Shown piece after piece: positions 17,339 to 26,286 of a stretch of 64,000 bases of DNA. Positions within the stretch are counted from its first letter, which is position 1; the number at the start of each line of letters is the position of its first letter. The notes below the pieces were generated by a model. That model worked only from the letters and a program-made list of their open reading frames with translations, did not search any database and was not told the origin of the DNA. The stretch lies in the NCBI GenBank assembly GCA_016790765.1, contig JAEUMZ010000125.1:1-64000 (forward strand), written 5' to 3'. The DNA comes from Betaproteobacteria bacterium (GTDB lineage: Bacteria; Pseudomonadota; Gammaproteobacteria; Burkholderiales; Usitatibacteraceae). The translations under genes and the position numbers were made by a program.

Positions 17339-17452
17339 ACCCCGCATCGATGTACATCGGCACCCGGCTCGTCGAAGGCATGACGAAAACGGATGCAGTC
17401 CGTTGTGTCGCCGCCGAAGCTACAATCTCCGCCTGCTGCAACGGCAATCGTT

Positions 17453-17543
17453 GCCCGGATGGTGAAATTGGTAGACACAACGGACTTAAAATCCGTCGGC
17501 GGGTCAAGCCGCCGTACCGGTTCGATTCCGGTTCCGGGCACCA
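17453..17543 (+). tRNA. tRNA-Leu (TAA)
   Basis: 91-nt class II tRNA with a long variable arm. Acceptor stem GCCCGGA/TCCGGGC, anticodon loop CTTAAAA giving TAA at 17487-17489, variable-arm hairpin CGGCGGG...CCGCCG, T loop GTTCGATTC, and encoded CCA at 17541-17543. Third gene of the cluster. The transporter ATG follows 15 nt later. Confidence 0.97.
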
Positions 17544-17558
17544 ATCAACTGGGTTTCA

Positions 17559-18461
17559 ATGACTTTGGGCGTTTCGCGGGCAGCCGTCGCTGTTCTGGCC
17601 ATCGGCATCCTGGCCATTTCCGTCTCCTCCATCCTTGTTCGTTTCGCACAGGCCGAAGGCGTGCCATCATTGGCCATCGCGTTCTGGCGAGTCGCCCTGG
17701 CCGCATTGCTCATGCTGCCTTCGTGGTGGTTTCACCGGCGCAAGAGCCAGTCCAAAGAAGCAGTGAAGTCAGCCGGTGTCGAACTCCTGGCAGGGGGCCT
17801 CCTGGCGGGTCACTTTGGCTTTTGGATCGTGTCATTGGAAGGGCTTCCAGTGGCCGTTTCCGCCGCGCTGCTGGCGACCAGTCCGGTCTGGGTGGGCCTG
17901 GCATCCGCGATGTTCCTTGGCGAGCGCAGCGGCATCAAGACATGGATCGGCGCAAGCGTCACCATCCTGTCCAGCATCGTCCTTGCCGCGGGCCATCACG
18001 ACCTTCGGCAGACGCCGGTTTCATCAGTCGGCCCCTGGCTCGCGCTCTTGAGTGCGGCGGCATTTGGTGGATACCTGTTGTGCGGCAGGGGACTTCGCCA
18101 TCAGGTGGATTTCTCCGACTACTTCTTCAAGGTGACGGCCATTGCCGCACTGTGGCTGGCCCTGCTGGCCTGGGTCGTCGGTCCGCAGATGATTGGATAT
18201 ACACACGCTGCGTGGGTCTGCCTCTTGGGGCTGGCCGTGCTTCCCCACCTGGTGGGACACGGCGCATTGAATTGGGTGGCTCGCCGTTTACCCGCGTTTC
18301 CCGTGGCGGCGGTCTCCTTGGCCGAGCCGGTGTGTGCTGCCGCGCTGGCGTGGGCATTGCTGGATGAGGCCGTGGGCGGGCGCGAATTCTGGTGTTTGGC
18401 GGGAATCCTGGCCGGAGTTGCGCTGGTTCTGCGCGCCGAAGCGCGCCAAGGACCGGGTTGA
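17559..18461 (+). CDS. EamA/DMT-superfamily transporter
   Basis: Predicted ten-helix inner-membrane exporter of the drug/metabolite transporter superfamily. The 300-residue protein shows two EamA repeats: residues ~10-140 (starting VSSILVRFAQAEGVPSLAIAFWRVALAALLMLP) and ~155-292 (ending AEPVCAAALAWALLDEAVGGREFWCLAGILAGVALVL). Substrate cannot be predicted. Other members export amino acids, nucleosides or metabolites. It starts 15 nt after tRNA-Leu, so it may be expressed by read-through from the tRNA promoter. The next gene begins 50 nt after its stop. Confidence 0.88.
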   Translation: MTLGVSRAAVAVLAIGILAISVSSILVRFAQAEGVPSLAIAFWRVALAALLMLPSWWFHRRKSQSKEAVKSAGVELLAGGLLAGHFGFWIVSLEGLPVAVSAALLATSPVWVGLASAMFLGERSGIKTWIGASVTILSSIVLAAGHHDLRQTPVSSVGPWLALLSAAAFGGYLLCGRGLRHQVDFSDYFFKVTAIAALWLALLAWVVGPQMIGYTHAAWVCLLGLAVLPHLVGHGALNWVARRLPAFPVAAVSLAEPVCAAALAWALLDEAVGGREFWCLAGILAGVALVLRAEARQGPG

Positions 18462-18469
18462 CCGTCGCA

Positions 18470-18475
18470 TATAAT
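18470..18475 (+). promoter_or_regulatory. candidate -10 element upstream of the multi-domain glycosyltransferase
   Basis: A perfect TATAAT lies 36 nt before the GTG start, in the gap after the transporter gene. No matching -35 hexamer is found at 16-18 bp, so only the -10 is supported. Confidence 0.3.
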
Positions 18476-18511
18476 TCGCCCTCGCCAACGAACCGCTCCC
18501 ACTGGCCGCGC

Positions 18512-21500
18512 GTGCCCCCCATCGACGTCATCATTCCCGTCTTCCGGGGCTATTCACAAACACGCTCCTGCATCGAAAGTGTCCTCGCGGCGCCATGTGC
18601 TTCGTCACGCCACGTGGTCGTGGTCGATGACGCAAGCCCCGAGCCGGCCATTTCATCCTGGCTGGATCAGTTGGCGTCTGAGGGGCGAATCGAGTTGCTG
18701 CGCAATCCCGCCAATGCCGGATTCGTGGCGAGCGTCAATCGCGCAATGTCCATGCATCCCGGGCGTGACGCGGTCCTGCTCAACAGCGACACCGAGGTCT
18801 CCGCAGGCTGGCTCGACCGCATCGTGGCATGCGCAACAAGGCACCCGGATGCCGCATCCGTATGCCCGCTTTCAAACAACGCCACCTTGGCGAGTTACCC
18901 GAGGATCGGCGAGTCGAATCCCCTTCCGCCGGGCGTCTCGGTTGCGGAACTCGCCGGGGTCATGGCTGAGGCCAACGCCGGCCGTGACGTTGCGATTCCG
19001 ACCTCCGTCGGATTCTGCATGTGGATTGCCCGGAGCGCGTGGGAGGAAATCGGCGGGTTCGACGCTGCGAGTTTCGGCCGCGGGTATGGTGAGGAGAACG
19101 ACTGGTGCCTGCGCGCGTCCGCCGCCGGCTATGCCCATTACCTGGCCGCTGATGCCTTCGTGTTTCACGAAGGCGAAGTCTCGTTCGGCGCGGACGCCAT
19201 CGCGGGCCGGCGGCACGCCCAGTCCGTGATCAGCCAGCGCGATCCGGCGTATGCCGCGCGGATCGCGAAATTTTTCCAGGATGATCCGTTGCGCGTCCTG
19301 CGCCGACGGGCGGATTTGTTGCGGTTGACCGCGTCCAAGCTCCCCAAACTCCTGTTCGTGTCCCACCAGTGGGGCGGCGGAACCGAGCAACACCTGTTGG
19401 ACATGGCGCAATTGCTGGACGGCCGTGCGCAGGTGTTGGTCATGAAGCCGCGCGGCGCGCATGCCGTTGAAATCCGCTGGGTCACCGGACACCGCAACCG
19501 CGAAGAATTCTGCGTTTACTTCAATTGGATTTCGGACGGCCCGGCCATTGCCGACTTCCTGCGCAGCCTCGCCGTGGCACGCGTGCACGTCCATCACATC
19601 CACGGCCACGCGCAGGAAGTCCTCGACCTGGCCGCGCACTTGGGCGTGCCGCTGGACATCACCTTGCACGACTATTTCCCCCTGACACCGCAGTACCACC
19701 TGGACCCCGGGGGGGCGTTGCCGGCTGGCGTTGCAAACGCCTGGGGATGGTCTGACAGCGAATGGCGTTCCCGCATGGGCACCTTCCTCGCCGGCGCCAG
19801 CCGGGTGATTGCGCCGAGCCAGGACCTTGCAGGTCGCGTGCGGGCGCACCTGCCGGGAGTCCCCATCGAGGTGTGGCCGCATCCATCGCTGGGTGCGCCA
19901 CCGGTTGCCCGGCCCGCCAAGGTCCTCGTGCTGGGCGGCTTGACGAACGACAAGGGCCTGCAAGTGCTGCTCGCTTGCGCCCGGGATGCGAAACAACGCC
20001 GGCTGCCGCTGCACTTTGAGATCCTCGGGCATACACAGGATCCGGTTCCGACCTTTCCGGATTTGCCGGTCACCCTGCTCGGCAGCTATCCGCAGGATGC
20101 CGTCGACCTGCTGGTGTCCCTGACACGCGCGGATGTCGCGCTGTTCCCGGCGCAGATTCCCGAAAGTTTCTCGTTCACATTGGGCACGGCCCTGCGGGCG
20201 GGCCTGCCGATCGTGGCTTCGCGCCTCGGCGCCTTCCCGGAGCGCCTCGCCAATTGGCCCGGCGTGGAACTGGTGGAATGGGATGCACTGCCCGAGACCT
20301 GGAACGCCGCCTTGACACGGCTTTCCGGTGAAAGGCCGCCGCTCCCCGGTGAGATGTCCGCGGAGGTCGCCGCAGCGTACATCGCGCGCTATCTGGCCCC
20401 GGTGGCGGCGAAGACCCGTGACTGCGATTGCACCGATGTTGCCGAGCACCGGTACTTTGCGCCGCGGGAACTTCCGAAGGACGCGGAACTGACACTGGAG
20501 CACCTGTATCGCGGTGGCGTGCTGTGCGGGCACCGCCCGGCACGGAGCGAACTCGAAGCGCGGATTGCGAAATTCGACAACCAACTGCGCATGGCCCGCG
20601 AGTCTGCCGATGCCGCACATGAGGTGGCACGCCAAACCGGTGAGCGGGAGACCGCCAACGCCGAACGCTTCAGGACCGCGTATGAGGAACAAGAGCGCAA
20701 TGCACGGGCGTGGCGCGAGGAGTACGAGAAAGTCATCCGCAGCCGATCCTGGCGCCTGACCGCGCCGCTACGCAAGGCAGTTCGGCTCGTCCAGTATGCA
20801 GCCGGCCTGGTTGGCCACTGGCGCCGCGGGCTGCGCGTGCTGCCGTTGCAGATGGCCGTGGCGTACCGGATCCTTCGAACGCAGGGCCCGCATGCGCTGT
20901 GGATGCGCTTGCGCCAGAAGTTCGCCCGCAGCCGGGAGCAGGCAGCGCTGCCGGCGCAATCATTCAAGGTGGAGGACACGCTGTTGCCCCTGGCGCTGCC
21001 GCAGAGTGACGCGCCGCGCTGGTCGATCCTGGTGCCGGTGCACGGGCAACATGCACTGACCTACACCTGCCTGAAGAGCCTTGCGGAAACGTGCGCCGGA
21101 CAGGCGGTCGAGATCATCGTGGCGGACGACGCCTCACCGGAGCCTGTGACTGCGGCGCTGGCCATGGTGACCGGAATGCGCGTGCTCCGCAATCCGTCCA
21201 ACCTCGGATTCCTGCGCACCTGCAACGCGGCCGCACAACATGCGCGGGGCGAGTACCTCGTGCTGCTCAACAATGACACCATCGTGCTGGGCGATTGGCT
21301 GCAACAGCTGAGCGCTGTGTTTGAACAAGACCCGGCGGCAGGCCTGGCGGGCGCCAAGCTCCTGTTTCCCGATGGCAAGCTGCAGGAGGCTGGCGGCATC
21401 GTCTGGCGAGACGGGTCGGCGTCCAACTACGGGCGTGGATTCGATCCGCGCCGGCCGGAGTTCAACTACCGCCGCGAGGCCGACTACTGTTCGGGGGCAT

Positions 21501-22894
21501 GCATCATGCTGCCGATGGACCTGTGGCGGGCGCTGGGCGGGTTCGACGAGCGCTATCTTCCCGCGTACTACGAGGACACCGACCTGGCGTTCCGCGTGCG
21601 GGAGGCCGGGCGCAAGGTCATCTACCAGCCGCATGCGGAAGTCGTGCATTTCGAGGGGCAGTCGTCCGGCACGGATATCACGCAGGGCGTCAAGCGGCAC
21701 CAGGCCGTCAACCAATCGGTGTTCGAAACGCGCTGGCGAAAAGTGCTGCAGGTCCACCGTGCGCACGGCGTTGCGCCGCAGCGCGAGCGCGACCGCACGG
21801 CAAAGCGCCGCGTGCTGGTCTTCGATGTGTGCATCCCGCGGCCGGACCGCGACTCCGGTTCGCTGCGGATGTTCGAGATGCTGCGCGCCATGCGCGCACT
21901 TGGCTGCCGCATCGCCTTTGTCGCCGACAACGGTTACCTGCCGGCCAACTATGTGCGCGACCTGCAATCCCTCGGCGTGGAGGTGTTGCATGCGCCGTAC
22001 ATCGATCCGCTGAGCGAAGCCATCGAACGCAACGCCCACGAGTTCGACACGGTGATCCTGTCGCGCGCCGCGGTGGCCGCCAAGTACGTCGACCTGGTGC
22101 GTGCGCGGATGCCCGAGGCCAAGCTCGTTTACGACACCGTGGACCTGCACTTCCTGCGCATGACGCGCGAAGCCGCGCTGGATGGCGGCGGGATCGAACA
22201 GGCGGCCGCCAAGGGCATGAAAGCCGTGGAGCTCTCGATCATCGCCAAGGCGGACCTGACACTGGTGGTGAGCGACTTCGAGCGTGCGTTGCTCGAAACC
22301 GAGGCCCCGCGCGCCCATGTGCAGGTGCTGAGCAACATCCACGATCCCGAGCCGGGCGAGGCCGCGTTCTCCCAGCGCAGCGGTGCCGTGTTCATCGGCG
22401 GCTTCCTGCATCCGCCCAACGTCGATGCGGTGCAGTGGTACGCGGAGCAAGTCTTGCCGATCCTGCGCCGGCGCGCACCGGGCTTCACCACCACCATCAT
22501 CGGCGGCGATGTGCCCGAGTCCCTGAAGCGACTCGGCGCCGCCGACCTCGTTTTCGCCGGTTTCGTGCCGGACGTGAAGCCGTTGTTCAATGCCGCGCGC
22601 GTCGCCATCTCCCCGCTGCGCTATGGCGCCGGCGTGAAGGGCAAGGTCAATCTGGCCATGCAGTATGGCGTGCCGGTGGTCGCGACGCCGTGTTCGGTCG
22701 AAGGCATGCATCTGGCGCATGGCCGGGATGTGTGGATCGCGCAGGACGCGGAGGCGTTTGCCGAGGCGATCCTTTCGCTCTGCAACGACGAAGGGACATG
22801 GCAACGATTGCGCGACGGCGGGGTTGCCAACATCCGGCGGCATTTTTCGCGCGATCACGCCAAGACCGTGCTCAAGGACATCCTGGATCTATAG
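18512..22894 (+). CDS. four-module glycosyltransferase (GT2-GT4-coil-GT2-GT4)
   Basis: Very large (1460-residue) predicted polysaccharide glycosyltransferase. Module 1 (about 1-265) is GT2 with IDVIIPVFRGY, VVVDDASPEP and LLNSDTEV. Module 2 (about 275-640) is GT4-like with LLFVSHQWGGGTEQHL and the donor-site stretch IPESFSFTLGTALRAGLPIVASRLGAF. A charged coil (about 670-745) ends in the RSRSWRLTAPLR motif often found in capsule glycosyltransferases. Module 3 (about 835-1075) is a second GT2 with ILVPVHGQ, VADDASPEP, LLNNDTIV and YYEDTDLAFRVREAG. Module 4 (about 1098-1460) is GT4 with FIGGFLHPPNVDAVQW and a PLRYGAGVKGK loop. GTG 18512 was chosen because it directly precedes the first GT2 strand. 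No signal peptide. Its position beside WbsX and XrtA genes suggests exopolysaccharide or O-antigen assembly; the sugars are unknown. Confidence 0.88.
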   Translation: MPPIDVIIPVFRGYSQTRSCIESVLAAPCASSRHVVVVDDASPEPAISSWLDQLASEGRIELLRNPANAGFVASVNRAMSMHPGRDAVLLNSDTEVSAGWLDRIVACATRHPDAASVCPLSNNATLASYPRIGESNPLPPGVSVAELAGVMAEANAGRDVAIPTSVGFCMWIARSAWEEIGGFDAASFGRGYGEENDWCLRASAAGYAHYLAADAFVFHEGEVSFGADAIAGRRHAQSVISQRDPAYAARIAKFFQDDPLRVLRRRADLLRLTASKLPKLLFVSHQWGGGTEQHLLDMAQLLDGRAQVLVMKPRGAHAVEIRWVTGHRNREEFCVYFNWISDGPAIADFLRSLAVARVHVHHIHGHAQEVLDLAAHLGVPLDITLHDYFPLTPQYHLDPGGALPAGVANAWGWSDSEWRSRMGTFLAGASRVIAPSQDLAGRVRAHLPGVPIEVWPHPSLGAPPVARPAKVLVLGGLTNDKGLQVLLACARDAKQRRLPLHFEILGHTQDPVPTFPDLPVTLLGSYPQDAVDLLVSLTRADVALFPAQIPESFSFTLGTALRAGLPIVASRLGAFPERLANWPGVELVEWDALPETWNAALTRLSGERPPLPGEMSAEVAAAYIARYLAPVAAKTRDCDCTDVAEHRYFAPRELPKDAELTLEHLYRGGVLCGHRPARSELEARIAKFDNQLRMARESADAAHEVARQTGERETANAERFRTAYEEQERNARAWREEYEKVIRSRSWRLTAPLRKAVRLVQYAAGLVGHWRRGLRVLPLQMAVAYRILRTQGPHALWMRLRQKFARSREQAALPAQSFKVEDTLLPLALPQSDAPRWSILVPVHGQHALTYTCLKSLAETCAGQAVEIIVADDASPEPVTAALAMVTGMRVLRNPSNLGFLRTCNAAAQHARGEYLVLLNNDTIVLGDWLQQLSAVFEQDPAAGLAGAKLLFPDGKLQEAGGIVWRDGSASNYGRGFDPRRPEFNYRREADYCSGACIMLPMDLWRALGGFDERYLPAYYEDTDLAFRVREAGRKVIYQPHAEVVHFEGQSSGTDITQGVKRHQAVNQSVFETRWRKVLQVHRAHGVAPQRERDRTAKRRVLVFDVCIPRPDRDSGSLRMFEMLRAMRALGCRIAFVADNGYLPANYVRDLQSLGVEVLHAPYIDPLSEAIERNAHEFDTVILSRAAVAAKYVDLVRARMPEAKLVYDTVDLHFLRMTREAALDGGGIEQAAAKGMKAVELSIIAKADLTLVVSDFERALLETEAPRAHVQVLSNIHDPEPGEAAFSQRSGAVFIGGFLHPPNVDAVQWYAEQVLPILRRRAPGFTTTIIGGDVPESLKRLGAADLVFAGFVPDVKPLFNAARVAISPLRYGAGVKGKVNLAMQYGVPVVATPCSVEGMHLAHGRDVWIAQDAEAFAEAILSLCNDEGTWQRLRDGGVANIRRHFSRDHAKTVLKDILDL

Positions 22895-22930
22895 GTAACC
22901 ACTCGACAAACCCAAGTACTGGTGCGGCTG

Positions 22931-22950
22931 TTGGGGCACTTTTGGCCCAA
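22931..22950 (+). repeat. 20-bp intergenic motif, copy 1 (upstream of the wbsX-like gene)
   Basis: TTGGGGCACTTTTGGCCCAA recurs at 58641-58660 with two C-to-T differences. Its ends, TTGGG and CCCAA, are complementary. It can also be read as a weak sigma-54 site (GG, ten bases, GC) about 35 nt upstream of the wbsX-like ATG. Twelve bases of it, CACTTTTGGCCC, also occur upstream of the amidotransferase on the minus strand (26211-26222). Confidence 0.4.
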
Positions 22951-22985
22951 GTCCCGCGTCCTTGCTTGAGTTTGCGTTTCCATAC

Positions 22986-24359
22986 ATGAATCCGACCCAA
23001 CCCGTCCGGCTGATTGCACTGTACTTTCCGCAATTCCATCCCATTCCAGAGAACGACCGCTGGTGGGGCAGGGGCTTCACGGATTGGACCAATGTGCGGA
23101 AGGCTGAGCCGCAGTTTCCCGGCCATTACCAGCCGCGGGTACCGTTGGACGGTCGCTACTACGACCAGTCGCAGTTGGAGACGATTCGCTGGCAGGTCGA
23201 CTTGGCGAAGGCGCATGGCGTGCATGGCTTCTGCCACTACCACTACTGGTTCGACGGCAAGCAGTTGCTCGAAGCACCGACCAACGCGATGCTCGATCAC
23301 CCGGACATCGATTTTCCCTTCTGCCTGGCCTGGGCGAACGAAACGTGGTCGCGCCGCTGGGACGGTCGGGAAGAAGACATCCTGATTGCCCAAACGCACG
23401 TCCCCGAGGTGGAGCGTTGGGAAAAACACTTCCAATACTTGATCCGCGCATGGACCGACCCGCGTGCGATCCGCATCGATGGCCGCCCGGTGTTCATGAT
23501 CTATCGCCCGCACCTGGTGGCCGAACTCGGCCGCATGCTCGACTATTGGACCGCACGCGCCAAGGAATACGGCCTGACCGGCCTGTTCTTCGTCGCCATG
23601 CGCCAATACGAGTATCCAAAGCCGGAGCTGTTGAAGCATTTCCATGGCTCGATGCAGTTCCAGCCGTTCGAAGCCATGGCCTCGCCCGACTACCGGCCCT
23701 TGCAGCCGAAACCGGACGCGCCGGAGCCTGCGCCGGTGCAGCAGGTGCCCGACGTGTCGCGGCAACCCCCGGTGACCGAGCCCGGGCCGGTGAGGCTGCT
23801 GTGGCGACGGTTGCCCATGCCCCTGCGGCACTCGATCGGTGTCCTGAAATGGCGTACCGGGCAACTGCTGCTGGTGTGGCCGCGCAAGGCCTTTTCGATG
23901 CTGTCGCAATCCCTGCGCGACCGCCTGTCCGCATGGTCGGCCAGGCGCGCGCCGAAACTGGTGATATGGGACTACGACTCGGTCTGGAACCAGATCATCA
24001 AAGTGGAGAACGACTACGGACTGGTGACGTTCCCGGGGGCCTTCGTCGATTGGGACAATACGCCCCGATACGGCAAGCGCGCGCGCTTGTTCCGCGGTGC
24101 ATCGCCGGAGCGGTTCCGCTACTGGTTCACAAAACTGGTCGCGGCAACCGCCACCCGCCCACCGGACGAGCGCTACATCATCCTGAATGCCTGGAACGAA
24201 TGGGCGGAGGGCACGTATCTCGAACCGGACGAGCGCTACGGATTGCAGCACCTGGAAATCGTGCGCGATGTGCTCGCGCGGCAAGGCATGCCAGACGGTG
24301 CCATCGCTACAGGCGAAACGCCGGCGCATGGCGCGCGAACCAGCGCTCCAGGACCGTAA
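22986..24359 (+). CDS. glycoside hydrolase family 99-like / WbsX-domain protein
   Basis: 457-residue protein of the WbsX family, found in O-antigen and exopolysaccharide clusters and related to family 99 glycosyl hydrolases. Visible family blocks are LIALYFPQFHPIPENDRWWGRGFTDWTNV near the N-terminus, GFCHYHYWFDGKQLLEAP, FCLAWANETWSRRWDG, and C-terminal YIILNAWNEWAEGTYLEPD. A Pro-rich, basic insertion (about residues 238-320) separates the two halves. ATG 22986 is preferred over TTG 22962. The last 53 bases overlap the convergent amidotransferase gene. It probably acts on the polysaccharide made by this locus; whether it is transferase or hydrolase is unsettled. Confidence 0.85.
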   Translation: MNPTQPVRLIALYFPQFHPIPENDRWWGRGFTDWTNVRKAEPQFPGHYQPRVPLDGRYYDQSQLETIRWQVDLAKAHGVHGFCHYHYWFDGKQLLEAPTNAMLDHPDIDFPFCLAWANETWSRRWDGREEDILIAQTHVPEVERWEKHFQYLIRAWTDPRAIRIDGRPVFMIYRPHLVAELGRMLDYWTARAKEYGLTGLFFVAMRQYEYPKPELLKHFHGSMQFQPFEAMASPDYRPLQPKPDAPEPAPVQQVPDVSRQPPVTEPGPVRLLWRRLPMPLRHSIGVLKWRTGQLLLVWPRKAFSMLSQSLRDRLSAWSARRAPKLVIWDYDSVWNQIIKVENDYGLVTFPGAFVDWDNTPRYGKRARLFRGASPERFRYWFTKLVAATATRPPDERYIILNAWNEWAEGTYLEPDERYGLQHLEIVRDVLARQGMPDGAIATGETPAHGARTSAPGP

Positions 24360-26181
24360 GCGCCCAAATCCGTCCGGCGTGATTGCGCCGCCCGCTGCGG
24401 TGCTCGTGCACCACCTTGTCCAGGGCCCCGGGGCGAAACAGCCCGCGTGCCGGCAGCGCGGCGGGTGCCAAGGCGGCGTCCATGGCCGGGCGCAAGCCGC
24501 CTTGCAGCCAGTCGCTCAACGGCATCACGAAGCCCTGCTTGTTGCGGTAGATGATGTCCGCGGGCAGGTAGCGTTCCGCGACCTTTTTGAGGATGTACTT
24601 CGTGGCCCGGCCCTTTTGCTTGAGGCCGATGGGCAAGGTCGCGGCAAATTCGACGAATCGGTGATCCAGATAGGGTACCCGGGCCTCGAGCGAATGCGCC
24701 ATGGAGGCGCGGTCGACCTTGGTCAGCAAGTCGTCCGGTAGCCACAGGTGCAGGTCCACATCCATGATGCGCTCGTGGTAGTCCGCCGCATTGCACTGGT
24801 CGAAGAACCGCCGCGCGCAATCCTTGATCGACGTGCGCTGCGCATCGAGCATGGGGCGCGAAAGCAGGTTGGGGTGGAGCAAGCGGTCGAACAGCATCGG
24901 TATTGTTGCGTACCGCTCCGCCAGGGGGAGGGCGGCCGCGCGCAGGATGCGGTCCTTGGCCAAGGACGCGGACAGACGCGGCACCAGCCAGCGGACCGGC
25001 GAGGCCCGGTGGCCGAGCACGCGGGTGATGCGTTCCTCGGACACGCGCTTGCGATAGTTCGGGTAACCGGAAAACACCTCGTCCGCGCCCTCTCCGGTCA
25101 GGGCCACCGTGACATGCCGGCGCGTCAGACGCGAAAGCAGCAAGGTGGGCAGCGCGGCCTGGTCGCCAAAGGGCTCATCGAACACGTCCACCCAGCCGTC
25201 GAAGGCCGCCAGCACGTCGTCCGGCGTGACCATCAGTGCATGATGCCGCGCGCCGATGTGCCGGGCGACGCGTTCGGCATGCTCGTGTTCGCTTTGCGTG
25301 CGATCGTTGGCGAAGCCCAGGTTGAAGGTTTCCACCGGCTTGCCGCCCACGTCGGTCATGATCGCCGCCACCAGGGAGGAGTCGATGCCGCCGCTCACGA
25401 ACGCGCCCAGGGGCACGTCCGCCACCAGCATGCCTTCCACGCTCTGGCGCAGGGCCTGGTCGAGCGCCGCCACGTGCTCCGCTTCGGTGCGTTGCACCTT
25501 GCGGCGGTAATCGAGTTGCCAGAAGCGGCGTATCGACAGGCCCGCTCGCGTCAGGCGCAGGCAATGGCCGGGTTCGAGCTTGCGGACATCCCGGTAAATC
25601 GACTGCGGACCCGGAATGTACTGGCATTCAAGATAGGTGCCCAGGGCATCGAGGTCGATCTCGTTGGATACGGCGGGATGCACGGCAATCGACTTCAGCT
25701 CCGAACCGAACGCGAACGATGGGCCGGCATGGAAGTAATAAAAAGGCTTCACGCCGAAGTGGTCGCGCGCAGCGAACAGGACTTGTTCCTCGGCATCCCA
25801 GCAGGCGAACGCGAACATGCCCTGCAGGCGGTCCAGCGCACCTTCGCCCCAATGCGCCAGGGCCTGCAACACCACTTCGGTATCCCCGCGCGTGTGAAAC
25901 CTGCAACCCTGTGACTCCAGCTCAGCGCGAAGCGCGCGGAAGTTGTAGATTTCGCCGTTGAACACCAGCGTATGACGTCCGTCGGTGCTGGTCATCGGCT
26001 GAAGGCTGGACGCGAGATCGATGACCGAGAGTCGGCGATGGCCCAAGAACGCGGGGGCGGATTCGAAATAGCCTTCGGCATCCGGCCCGCGATGCGTCAA
26101 CATGCGATTCATGCGCCGGATGAGTCCGCCCCGATCGTGAACTTGTCCGCCGTAATCGACGAATCCGCTAATGCCACACAT
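24307..26181 (-). CDS. XrtA/PEP-CTERM system amidotransferase (asparagine synthase B-like)
   Basis: Class II glutamine amidotransferase fused to an ATP-pyrophosphatase synthetase domain, 624 residues. Cys2 in MCGISGF is the glutaminase nucleophile, so the ATG at 26181 is fixed by the need for an N-terminal Cys. NGEIYNF and the RGDTEVV region follow. The synthetase domain has the PP-loop SGGIDSSL and ALTGEGADEVFSGY. The exosortase-A-associated amidotransferase subfamily sits beside prsT/prsR/prsK as here, so modification of a polysaccharide or precursor is more likely than asparagine supply. A free-standing AsnB cannot be excluded from sequence alone. Confidence 0.9.
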   Translation of the reverse strand: MCGISGFVDYGGQVHDRGGLIRRMNRMLTHRGPDAEGYFESAPAFLGHRRLSVIDLASSLQPMTSTDGRHTLVFNGEIYNFRALRAELESQGCRFHTRGDTEVVLQALAHWGEGALDRLQGMFAFACWDAEEQVLFAARDHFGVKPFYYFHAGPSFAFGSELKSIAVHPAVSNEIDLDALGTYLECQYIPGPQSIYRDVRKLEPGHCLRLTRAGLSIRRFWQLDYRRKVQRTEAEHVAALDQALRQSVEGMLVADVPLGAFVSGGIDSSLVAAIMTDVGGKPVETFNLGFANDRTQSEHEHAERVARHIGARHHALMVTPDDVLAAFDGWVDVFDEPFGDQAALPTLLLSRLTRRHVTVALTGEGADEVFSGYPNYRKRVSEERITRVLGHRASPVRWLVPRLSASLAKDRILRAAALPLAERYATIPMLFDRLLHPNLLSRPMLDAQRTSIKDCARRFFDQCNAADYHERIMDVDLHLWLPDDLLTKVDRASMAHSLEARVPYLDHRFVEFAATLPIGLKQKGRATKYILKKVAERYLPADIIYRNKQGFVMPLSDWLQGGLRPAMDAALAPAALPARGLFRPGALDKVVHEHRSGRRNHAGRIWALTVLERWFARHAPAFRL

Positions 26182-26286
26182 CGGCAAACTCCAGAGTGGG
26201 CGAGGCTCCCGGGCCAAAAGTGTCTGAAACTCCGCGCCAGACAAGGACTTTGGCGCGCCAACACTCAATTCGCGGATTGCAAAGCA

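Noticed and set aside
22962-22985. TTG 22962 as the wbsX-like start
   Set aside because: ATG 22986 fits the family N-terminus just before the conserved LIALYFPQFHP block, and the extra eight residues are not conserved in type.
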